A program made the translations under genes and the position numbers. A stretch of DNA of 15,187 nt from an uncultured Eubacteriales bacterium (GTDB taxonomy: Bacteria; Bacillota; Clostridia; Lachnospirales; Lachnospiraceae): assembly GCA_900321915.1 (NCBI GenBank), contig ONXW01000395.1, forward strand, positions 1 through 15,187, given 5' to 3'. Below, one piece after another: positions 7,215 to 14,670 of the stretch (its first letter is position 1; every line of letters starts with the position of its first letter). Below the pieces are notes generated by a model. The model was given only the letters and a program-made list of their open reading frames with translations. It made no database searches and had not been told where the DNA came from.

Positions 7215-8408
7215 ATGGACGATTTTGAGAGAGGTTACCAGAGCGAAAAAGAGATAGATACGATCCCGGTGGGACCGCTTGCGCTGATTCCGCTGACCGG
7301 CTGCGCAGAGCTGGGGAAGATGGTGGACAGATGGCTCGTGCGCTGGAGGAATGAGCGCGAGAGCAAGCACAAGAGCAGCATGGTCTTCGAGGGATACCAG
7401 AGGGATACCTACATTGTCGAATCGGAAACGCCGCGCTTCGGATCCGGCGAGGCAAAGGGACGGCTGAAGGCCTCCATCCGCGGGGATGACCTGTACCTTA
7501 TGGTGGATGTGACAAACTACAATGTCACCTATTCCATGGGCGGACAGAGAAACCACATGTCCCCGGACGACCATTTCCAGAACCTGAAGAGAATCATCGG
7601 GGCAGCCAACGGCAAAGCGAAGCGGATCAACGTTATCATGCCCTATCTCTATGAGAGCCGCCAGGATATCCGTGTCGGACGGGAATCCCTGGACTGCGCG
7701 ATGATGCTGCAGGAGCTGGAGGAGATGGGCGTGGAGAATATCATCACCTTCGACGCCCATGACCCGAGAGTGCAGAATGCGATCCCGCTCAGGGGCTTCG
7801 AGACCGTTCCCCCGGCGTACCAGTTTATCAAGCATCTCCTGAAGCACGTAAAGGATCTCCAGATAGACAGTGAACATATGATGGTCATCAGTCCCGATGA
7901 GGGCGGTATGAAGCGTACGGTCTATTTCGCGAACCTGCTGGGGCTGGATATGGGCATGTTCTATAAGCGCCGCGACTATTCCCAGGAGGGACACCCGGTG
8001 GTGGCTCACGAATTTCTCGGGACCAGCGTGGAGGGGAAGGATGTGCTCATCATCGATGACATGATCTCCTCCGGCGACAGCATGCTGGATGTGGCCAAGG
8101 AGCTGAAGCGAAGGAAAGCCGGACGGATTTTCTGCTGCGCGACCTACGGCCTGTTCACCGGCGGCCTCAAGAAGTTTGATGAATACTATAATGACGGCAT
8201 TATCGACAAGCTGCTGACGACCAACCTGATGTACCAGCCGCCGCAGCTGCTGCAGAAACCGTACTATATCAATGTGGATATGAGCAAGTACATTGCGCTC
8301 ATTATTGACACCCTGAACCATGACGACTCGCTGAGCGAGCTCCTGAACCCCGTGGAGCGCATTCACCGGGCGATTGAGAGGTATCATGCGGAGCAGTCCC
8401 AGTCATAA
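7215..8408 (+). CDS. prs: Ribose-phosphate pyrophosphokinase (PRPP synthetase), long clostridial variant
   Basis: Makes 5-phosphoribosyl-1-pyrophosphate from ribose 5-phosphate and ATP in the cytoplasm, feeding purine, pyrimidine, NAD, His and Trp synthesis. The 397-aa length exceeds the common ~315 aa. The N-terminal half has YESRQDIRVGRESL (146-159), matching the usual Y-x-RQDR flexible-loop region, and FDAHDPRV (179-186) with the metal/ATP-site His182. The PRPP-binding loop is DVLIIDDMISSGDSM (276-290). SPDEGG (near 228) fits the conserved loop that binds ribose phosphate. The extra length is spread over an N-terminal extension and the segment around residues 60-130. The start is ATG 7215, with AAGGA at 7206-7210. 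It has its own promoter and a hairpin terminator 19 nt after the stop, so it is probably monocistronic. A class-specific change in allosteric control is possible but not readable here. Confidence 0.93.
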   Translation: MDDFERGYQSEKEIDTIPVGPLALIPLTGCAELGKMVDRWLVRWRNERESKHKSSMVFEGYQRDTYIVESETPRFGSGEAKGRLKASIRGDDLYLMVDVTNYNVTYSMGGQRNHMSPDDHFQNLKRIIGAANGKAKRINVIMPYLYESRQDIRVGRESLDCAMMLQELEEMGVENIITFDAHDPRVQNAIPLRGFETVPPAYQFIKHLLKHVKDLQIDSEHMMVISPDEGGMKRTVYFANLLGLDMGMFYKRRDYSQEGHPVVAHEFLGTSVEGKDVLIIDDMISSGDSMLDVAKELKRRKAGRIFCCATYGLFTGGLKKFDEYYNDGIIDKLLTTNLMYQPPQLLQKPYYINVDMSKYIALIIDTLNHDDSLSELLNPVERIHRAIERYHAEQSQS

Positions 8409-8426
8409 CGCGAAAACAGCACAGAG

Positions 8427-8465
8427 AAATCCCCGTGAGGAGTCATTTTCCCGCACGGGGATTTT
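8427..8465 (+). terminator. Rho-independent terminator of prs
   Basis: An 11-bp perfect stem (8427-8437 with 8454-8464, AAATCCCCGTG and its complement) with a 16-nt loop runs into only four T residues, so it may be leaky and allow read-through into the MMPL gene, which has no clear promoter of its own. Confidence 0.75.
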
Positions 8466-8490
8466 ACTACGTAAAAGGAGAACCCGGTCC

Positions 8491-11070
8491 ATGGAGCAGT
8501 CAAAACAGTCACCGTTGACCACTATATGCGCCTTTATTGTTGATAAGAGGAACCTTTTTTTCCTGATCTATGTCATCCTCCTTATCTTTTCTTTTTTTGC
8601 ACAGAACTGGGTGTCTGTGGAAAATGACCTGTCAGCCTACCTGAGTGAGGATACGGAAACCAGGCGGACCATGGACCTGATGGAGGAGGAGTACACGACC
8701 TTCGGATCCGCGAAGGTCATGGTCTCCAACCTGTCCCTGCGGGACGCTTTTCACGTTTATGACAGGATCTCCGCTTCCCCCGGGGTGGCGGAGGTGGAAT
8801 TCCTTCCGGACTACCTGAATCCGGAGGCTCCGGAAGAGCCGGATGAGGATGAGATCCTGACCATTTCGGAGATCCGGGAGCACTATAATGACTCTTCCGC
8901 CCTTTACAACGTCACGTTCCGGTATCCGGAGGATGACGACAGGGCGCTGCAGTCCCTGGATACCCTGAAAGAATCCCTGTCGGACTGCGACCTGCATGTG
9001 TCCTCGACCCTCGGGGATGTCCAGGCGGAAGCCATTGCAAAAGAGATGACCCTGATCATTCTCATCGTGGGCATCGTCGTTGTCACCGTCCTGCTCCTGA
9101 CATCCGAGACCTTCGGCGAGGTGCCTGTTCTCCTGCTGACCTTCTGCTCCGCGGCGATGATCAACAAGGGGACGAACTTCATGATGGGCACCATCTCCTT
9201 CGTCTCCAACTCCGTGGCGATTGTCCTGCAGCTGGCGCTGTCCATCGACTACGCCATCATCTTCTGCAACCACTTTAAGGAGGAGCGGCAGCATTACGAC
9301 ACCAGAGACGCGGTTATCGTCGCCCTGAGCCACTCCATCCCGGAGATTTCCTCCAGTTCCCTGACGACGGTTTCCGGACTCCTGGCCCTTCTTTTCATGG
9401 GATACGGGCTGGGCGCGGACCTGGGCCTGACGCTGACAAAATCTATCCTCATAAGCCTTCTGGCAGTGTTCACCCTCATGCCGGGCCTTCTTGTGCTGTT
9501 CTCCAACCTTATGATGAAGACGAAGCACAAGAACCTGGTGCCGAAGATCCCCTTTGTAGGGCGGTTTGCCTATGCTACCAGGAAGATCGTACCGCCGGTG
9601 TTTCTTGTCATTGTGGCCGTGGCGTTCTTCCTTTCCCAGAAATGCCCGTACGTCTACGGGTACTCCACGCTTAAGACACCGCTGAAGAGCGAGGCGCAGA
9701 TCACGGAGGATATGATCGAAGATACCTTCGGCGCCGAGAATCTCATCGCCATCAATGTCCCGAGCCAGGACTACAGCAAGGTTTCCAGGCTTGCCGGATA
9801 TCTGGAGAGCCTTCCTGAGATCAAGGAAGTGAAGTCCCTTGCGAATACGGAAGCCAAGGGCGGATATATGGTATCGGAGCCCCTGACGCCCCGGCAGTTC
9901 TCCGAGATGGCGGACCTGGATTACGATGTCGCGGCGATGATCTACAGCATGTACGCTTCCGACAGGGATGAGTACGGACACATCATCGGCGGTATCCAGA
10001 ATTACCGGATTTCCTTCATTGATATCTTTTCCTTCCTGCACGACAAGGTGGATGAAGGCTATGTGGACCTGGACGAGGAGGACCGCGAGGACCTGGACGA
10101 GACCTATGACAAGCTGGTGCGGGCAAGGCGCCAGCTGCGCGGGAAAACCTACGAGCGCCTGCTGGTCTACCTGAACCTGCCGGAGGAGAGCCCGGAGACA
10201 TTTGCCTTCCTGGGCAGTCTTCACGGAAGGATCGACCCCCTGTTTGAGCAGGAGATGGACGAGGATCCGTCCCTCAGCGTGCTGATCGCCGGAGAGTCCA
10301 CCTCGCAGATGGACCTGGGCAGGCAGTTTGAGACGGACAACGTGGTGGTTTCCGTAGTTTCGGTGCTCTTTGTCCTGGTGATCCTGCTGTTTACCTTCAA
10401 GTCGGTAGGTATGCCGCTGCTTCTCATCGCGGTAATTGAAGGATCTATTTTCATCAATTTCTCCTTCCCGGCCCTGATGAAAGAGAACCTGTTCTTCATC
10501 AGCTACCTGATTGTATCTTCCATTCAGATGGGCGCGAACATCGATTACGCCATCGTAATCGGTTCCCGCTACGGAGACTGCAGGAAGACCATGGGCAGGA
10601 AGGATTCCATTATTGAAGCCGTGAATTTCGCGTTTCCGACCATCATTACCTCCGGTTCCATCCTGGCTATCGCCGGAACCGTCATCGGTTTCCTCACCTC
10701 GGACGGCGCCATCGCCGGTATCGGGCAGTGCCTCGGACGCGGCACGCTGCTCTCCATGTTCCTGGTGCTTTTCGTGCTGCCGCAGATTCTTACCCTGGGA
10801 GATAAGATTATCTCCAAGACGGCATTCTCTGTGGCGCGGCCCATCAGGTCCAGGGATGAGAGCGGTATCATCCGGGTGAACGGCATGATCCACGGACATA
10901 TTGACGGACAGATCATCGGAACGGTCAAAGCCATCGTTCGCGGCGATGTCCGGGCCTCCATCGTCTCCGGCGATATCGAGAAGATCGCGGAGAATGAAGG
11001 GCAGGATATCACAGCTTACCTTGAGCAGCACGCGGACGGGCAGGAAAAGGAGGGAGAAGATCATGAATAG
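8491..11070 (+). CDS. MMPL/RND-family transporter with tetrapeptide-repeat tail
   Basis: 859-aa membrane protein of the MMPL branch of the RND superfamily, proton-driven exporters of lipids and other hydrophobic compounds. It has the two-fold RND layout: TM1 at about 20-37, an extracytoplasmic domain to about 187, TM2-6 at about 188-337, TM7 at about 366-384, a second extracytoplasmic domain to about 615, and TM8-12 at about 617-768. The conserved TM4 and TM10 sites appear as SIDYAIIF (Asp253-Tyr254) and NIDYAIVIG (Asp685-Tyr686), the proton-relay Asp-Tyr pairs of MmpL proteins. After TM12 is an odd tail, residues 796-827, of eight [V/I]-x-[G/A/S]-x units, then an acidic end. The start is ATG 8491, with AAAAGGAG at 8473-8480; the frame is open upstream but would run into prs. 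The stop overlaps the next gene by 8 nt, so the two are probably made together. Substrate unknown. Confidence 0.92.
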   Translation: MEQSKQSPLTTICAFIVDKRNLFFLIYVILLIFSFFAQNWVSVENDLSAYLSEDTETRRTMDLMEEEYTTFGSAKVMVSNLSLRDAFHVYDRISASPGVAEVEFLPDYLNPEAPEEPDEDEILTISEIREHYNDSSALYNVTFRYPEDDDRALQSLDTLKESLSDCDLHVSSTLGDVQAEAIAKEMTLIILIVGIVVVTVLLLTSETFGEVPVLLLTFCSAAMINKGTNFMMGTISFVSNSVAIVLQLALSIDYAIIFCNHFKEERQHYDTRDAVIVALSHSIPEISSSSLTTVSGLLALLFMGYGLGADLGLTLTKSILISLLAVFTLMPGLLVLFSNLMMKTKHKNLVPKIPFVGRFAYATRKIVPPVFLVIVAVAFFLSQKCPYVYGYSTLKTPLKSEAQITEDMIEDTFGAENLIAINVPSQDYSKVSRLAGYLESLPEIKEVKSLANTEAKGGYMVSEPLTPRQFSEMADLDYDVAAMIYSMYASDRDEYGHIIGGIQNYRISFIDIFSFLHDKVDEGYVDLDEEDREDLDETYDKLVRARRQLRGKTYERLLVYLNLPEESPETFAFLGSLHGRIDPLFEQEMDEDPSLSVLIAGESTSQMDLGRQFETDNVVVSVVSVLFVLVILLFTFKSVGMPLLLIAVIEGSIFINFSFPALMKENLFFISYLIVSSIQMGANIDYAIVIGSRYGDCRKTMGRKDSIIEAVNFAFPTIITSGSILAIAGTVIGFLTSDGAIAGIGQCLGRGTLLSMFLVLFVLPQILTLGDKIISKTAFSVARPIRSRDESGIIRVNGMIHGHIDGQIIGTVKAIVRGDVRASIVSGDIEKIAENEGQDITAYLEQHADGQEKEGEDHE

Positions 11071-14000
11071 ATCCGGAATCAGGATCGGCGGCATTGCGGC
11101 AGCTCTGCTTCTCCTCGCGGCGGGGAGCGGCACTGTCATATACGGCACTCCCGCATTTGGCATTACGGCCTTCGCCGACGAAGAAACACAGGATTCGGAA
11201 AAAATATTTGAAATCAATTCCATAGAGGATTTTAAGCGGCTGGCGGGGGAATGCCGGGTGAATACCTGGTCCGACGGCATGACGGTAAATCTGAACACGG
11301 ACCTGGATTTCCTGAATGAAACCTTTACAAATATCGCCTACTTCAACGGAACCTTCAACGGGAATTCCCACAAGATCACGAATCTCAAAACCGGGAAACC
11401 CGTGTTCCAGGCTGTGGGCCCGAACGGTACGGTGAAAGACCTGGAGCTCTTTTCCAGCGTTACGTCCACGGGGGACAACACGGCGGCTCTCGTCTCGAGA
11501 AACAGCGGAACCCTGGAGGGCATCCGGGCGAACTGCGGGGTATCGGGCAAAATGACCGTGGGGATGCTCGCCGCGGTCAATGAACCCGGCGGCGTGATCA
11601 CTTCCTGCGAAGTTTCGGGCTCCGTCTCCGGGGACAACTCCACGGGCGGCATCGCCGGAAAAAACCAGGGCACCATCTCCGCCTGCACAAACCGGGCGCG
11701 CGTCAACACAACCCTGGACGATGAGGCTTTTTCCACGGATGACGTGAAGGATGTCCTGGAGAATATCCTGCTCTCGAAGTCCCTCAACAATGCGGAAAAC
11801 CTGCGCACCCAGGTGGACGCGGGCGGCATCGCCGGGTACAACCTGAACGGCGGCCTTATCACGGACTGCGTAAACGAGGGCGTGGTCGGCTATCCCCATG
11901 TGGGCTACAATACCGGCGGCATCTGCGGCAGGAACGGCGGAACGCTGGAGAATTCCGTGAATAAAGGCACCATATACGGAAGAAAGGATATCGGCGGCAT
12001 CACAGGGCATCAGCAGCCGGAGATCTCTGTTGATTTCTCGGAGGATGTACTCTCCTCCATGGCGCAGCAGATGGATGACATCAATATCCTGATCACGGAC
12101 ACCCTGAACACCTCGGAGAGTTTAACCAACAGCACCTACGACAGGCTTAACGGAATTTCCAGATCCCTGACGGATGTGAAGAATTCCACAAATGTCATCT
12201 ACCAGGCTTCTCTTGACCGTTTTGATGAGGCGGCGGATTCCATCAACTACAACTCGGAGCTGCTCATCGATACGGCGGAAGACATCTCGGTGGAGACGGG
12301 AGACCTCACCGACACCATGAACAGCCTGGGCAGCATGTCCGACAGCCTGAGCGCTTCCATCGACGACATGGGCTACGCCTTCGGCATGTCCGAGTCAGAG
12401 AAATCAAGGCTCCGGGACACGAACGCGCAGCTGCGCGAGGACCTGAACTATTCCAGCGCTTTTATCGCGGAAGTCAACAATCACCTTCTTCCGGAGGCCC
12501 CGGAGGCGCGAAGGGCCAGGATCTCCGAGGGACTTTCCCGGATTAACCGGCTCTCCCAGGATGTCCGCGCCACCCGCACCTTACTCGGCCAGCTCAGGGG
12601 CGCAAGGGACCGCATCGCGGACGGCAGCGTGGCAGTCGACGCGTCGCAGCGGGATATTGCCCTCAATTCCTCCGTGTCCAACCTTCTGGACTCCCTGGAT
12701 GAGCTGGACAGCGCTTCCTCGGGACTGGCGGATTTCACCTCCGCCCTCGGCGGCTCTCTCTATGACGCTGCCCAGGGACTGGACATTAATGTGCAGAGAA
12801 ATGATGCTGTCCGGGCTGCAGGGGAGGATTTCTACGCGGGCCTCGACAACCTGTCGGCCCAGATGGACAGCCTGAACGCCTACGCCAGGGAAGAAAGCAT
12901 GGAGGTGATCGGCAATCTCAATGAGATCAACACCCGGTTCAACAGCATGATGGATCTTCTGCGGAGCGAGCGCGACCGCCTGAATGACATCCTGGACAAT
13001 GGCGGTATTTTTGAAGATTTTTCCGAGTATTCCGAGTCTGAGGTGGGAATACGCGGCTGCCGCAATGAGGCGGACGTCCACGGCGACCTGACGACGGGAG
13101 GAATCGCGGGAACCGTCGGAATTGAATATGACGTGGATCCGGACAAGGACGTCCTGCGGAAGAACGCCCGGTCCCTTGACTATACCTTCGGCGTGTCCGC
13201 GGTGATTGCCGATTCGGAGAATGCGGGCAATGTGGATGTCCGAGGAAGCTACGCCGGCGGCATCGCCGGAAAGATGGACATGGGCTATCTTGTCAGGAAC
13301 CGGAACATCGGGGATGTCAAGTCAGAGAACGGCGACTTTACGGGCGGCATCACCGGCTACTCCGACGGAACGCTGGAGAGTAACTCGGCGCGCTGCCGGG
13401 TGAACGGGGCAAAGAACACCGGCGGCATCACCGGCTACGGAACGACGCTGCGGGAGAACTCCGCGGTAGTATCTGACCTTGTCGGCGGAGAATACATCGG
13501 CGCCATCGCGGGCCGGGTAGAGACGATGGATGAAGAGCTGATCCGGAATAATCTCTACTACGCGGGAAGCTTTGGCGGAATTGACAATATTGACTATGCC
13601 TCCATGGCGGAACGGGCAGCTGTTCCTATGGAAACGGTCCTGGTGAAATTCGTTCTGGAGGGACACCTGATCGGGGCGGAGGAAGTGAAAGCCGGAACCC
13701 TCCTGAAGGATATTTCCTTCCCGGAGGCGGAACAGCGGGAAGGCTTCCTGCTCCTCTGGGACAAGGACGGCGAGACCATCCTGTCCGAGGATACCGTGGT
13801 GACCGGCGCCTACCGCCTTGCGGTTTCGGCCCTGAGCGCGCCTGAGAATTATGAGGGCACCAGCAAACCGGTGCTGATGGCGGACGGTTTATTCCGGGAA
13901 GAGGACAGGCTGGAGTACGCCTCCCTCGGGGAGAATCACTACAGCGTGAAGATACCGGATGACGGGCTCTCTGAGAGAAGAATCCGCGTTCACAAGCCTT

Positions 14001-14260
14001 CCTGGAAGAAGAGCAGGGTGTTCGTGAACGGCACAGAGACCCCCACGGAGTCCTTCGGAGAATATCTCACCTTCACCGCGCAGGAGCGTGAGCTGGAGAT
14101 TCTCGTCCAGAAGGAAGAGATTCCCAGGGAGTATATCGCCGCGGCGGCGGCTGCAGCTGCGGTCATAGCCCTGATTCTGGGCGCGGCACACCGGAAGAAA
14201 AAGAAGAAAAAGGAAAATAAGGAAGAAAAAGAAGAGAATAAGGAAAAAGAGGAAGCCTGA
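11063..14260 (+). CDS. Large surface protein: GLUG repeats with inserted helical domain, C-terminal membrane anchor
   Basis: 1065-aa exported protein with no recognised enzyme motif. A signal peptide ends near AFA-DE (about residue 38). A beta-solenoid-like start (EINSIEDFKRLAG, FNGTFNGNSHKITNL) leads into GLUG-type repeats with GGIAG/GGICG/GGITG at about 195, 254, 285 and 311. Residues about 320-655 then change to a hydrophilic, heptad-rich helical region resembling the long soluble helices of YhgE/Pip-type proteins. GLUG repeats resume at about 679, 732, 761, 787 and 813. A beta domain (about 850-1015) contains a stretch like the Listeria-Bacteroides repeat (FVLEGHLIGAEEV...LLLWDKDG). One TM at about 1024-1043 and a Lys/Glu-rich cytoplasmic tail end the protein. 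The start is ATG 11063 with AAAAGGAGGG at 11045-11054. The 8-nt overlap with the MMPL gene suggests a functional pair at the envelope; a partner or periplasmic-like extension of the exporter is inferred. Confidence 0.87.
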   Translation: MNRSGIRIGGIAAALLLLAAGSGTVIYGTPAFGITAFADEETQDSEKIFEINSIEDFKRLAGECRVNTWSDGMTVNLNTDLDFLNETFTNIAYFNGTFNGNSHKITNLKTGKPVFQAVGPNGTVKDLELFSSVTSTGDNTAALVSRNSGTLEGIRANCGVSGKMTVGMLAAVNEPGGVITSCEVSGSVSGDNSTGGIAGKNQGTISACTNRARVNTTLDDEAFSTDDVKDVLENILLSKSLNNAENLRTQVDAGGIAGYNLNGGLITDCVNEGVVGYPHVGYNTGGICGRNGGTLENSVNKGTIYGRKDIGGITGHQQPEISVDFSEDVLSSMAQQMDDINILITDTLNTSESLTNSTYDRLNGISRSLTDVKNSTNVIYQASLDRFDEAADSINYNSELLIDTAEDISVETGDLTDTMNSLGSMSDSLSASIDDMGYAFGMSESEKSRLRDTNAQLREDLNYSSAFIAEVNNHLLPEAPEARRARISEGLSRINRLSQDVRATRTLLGQLRGARDRIADGSVAVDASQRDIALNSSVSNLLDSLDELDSASSGLADFTSALGGSLYDAAQGLDINVQRNDAVRAAGEDFYAGLDNLSAQMDSLNAYAREESMEVIGNLNEINTRFNSMMDLLRSERDRLNDILDNGGIFEDFSEYSESEVGIRGCRNEADVHGDLTTGGIAGTVGIEYDVDPDKDVLRKNARSLDYTFGVSAVIADSENAGNVDVRGSYAGGIAGKMDMGYLVRNRNIGDVKSENGDFTGGITGYSDGTLESNSARCRVNGAKNTGGITGYGTTLRENSAVVSDLVGGEYIGAIAGRVETMDEELIRNNLYYAGSFGGIDNIDYASMAERAAVPMETVLVKFVLEGHLIGAEEVKAGTLLKDISFPEAEQREGFLLLWDKDGETILSEDTVVTGAYRLAVSALSAPENYEGTSKPVLMADGLFREEDRLEYASLGENHYSVKIPDDGLSERRIRVHKPSWKKSRVFVNGTETPTESFGEYLTFTAQERELEILVQKEEIPREYIAAAAAAAAVIALILGAAHRKKKKKKENKEEKEENKEKEEA

Positions 14261-14276
14261 GTGCTTCCTGAAAACG

Positions 14277-14311
14277 AAAAGAGTCTGTCTACTGCGGCAG
14301 ACTCTTTTTTT
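14277..14311 (+). terminator. Rho-independent terminator of the MMPL/GLUG unit
   Basis: An 11-bp stem, AAAAGAGTCTG at 14277-14287 with its complement at 14298-14308, has a 10-nt loop and a run of seven T (14305-14311). It lies 16 nt after the stop. The first copy of the 62-nt direct repeat begins immediately after the T run. Confidence 0.9.
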
Positions 14312-14373
14312 GTGCGATAAGGCCGGAGAATGGCCGCCGTGCTTGCACGAGCGGACATACGACGGCCAACGGA
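14312..14373. repeat. 62-nt direct repeat, copy 1
   Basis: Identical to 14398-14459 over 62 nt (offset 86). The core holds a hairpin: CCGCCGTG at 14334-14341 pairs with CACG-A-GCGG at 14346-14354 across a CTTG tetraloop with one bulged A. GGCC boxes lie on both sides. Short open frames through it have no credible product. It looks like a dispersed intergenic repeat. Confidence 0.85.
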
Positions 14374-14376
14374 CAT

Positions 14377-14395
14377 CGAGCGGCAAAGCCGCGAG
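14377..14395. repeat. Hairpin in the spacer between the two direct repeats
   Basis: C-GA-GCGGC, loop AAA, GCCGC-GA-G: a 5-bp stem flanked on both sides by GA, then a closing C-G pair. The 24-nt spacer probably belongs to the repeated unit, whose second copy would be truncated after 14459. Confidence 0.6.
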
Positions 14396-14397
14396 TA

Positions 14398-14459
14398 GTG
14401 CGATAAGGCCGGAGAATGGCCGCCGTGCTTGCACGAGCGGACATACGACGGCCAACGGA
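14398..14459. repeat. 62-nt direct repeat, copy 2
   Basis: Perfect copy of 14312-14373, including the CTTG-capped hairpin (14420-14440). After 14459 the two copies diverge within one base, and 18 nt later the minus-strand LysR-like remnant ends. Confidence 0.85.
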
Positions 14460-14476
14460 TATATCCATCCGATCAC

Positions 14477-14670
14477 TCAGGGCAGTTCGGGAGGGAAAGC
14501 AGCGGTACTGTCCAGCCAGGATCCACTCTGGACAAAATCCCACAGAAGCTTCATGTCCGGCGTCATGGGGGAATCCTTCCGGCGGACCAGGTAAAGGTAC
14601 TGTTAGGCTTTGAATCTCCGGACTCGCACCGGCTTGACGATAGGGGAGGCGACACTGTTGTCCAGAAGCA
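14477..14670 (-). pseudogene. Remnant of a LysR-type regulator C-terminus (tentative)
   Basis: On the minus strand, one frame reads LLLDNSVASPIVKPVRVRRFKA, a stop (TAA at 14605-14603), then QYLYLVRRKDSPMTPDMKLLWDF and on to a natural-looking stop at 14479-14477. The pattern of a proline-rich strand, then YLVRRKDSPMTP and a final helix is what the end of a LysR effector-binding domain looks like, and LysR-type regulators often accompany tct loci. I infer a 3' remnant of about 60 codons with one in-frame nonsense codon; everything upstream (DNA-binding domain, most of the sensor domain) is missing. The right boundary is approximate, since similarity gives way to the plus-strand TctA tail near 14665-14680. 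The family assignment is by eye from a short piece and could be wrong. Confidence 0.45.

Noticed and set aside
8632..11298. Very long open frame on the minus strand opposite the MMPL gene (888 codons)
   Set aside because: It mirrors the codon pattern of a GC-rich gene, the product is low-complexity in charged residues with no recognisable family, and it has no ribosome binding site in context.
14312..14459. CRISPR array
   Set aside because: There are only two copies, the repeat is 62 nt, the spacer is a 24-nt hairpin, and no cas gene is near.
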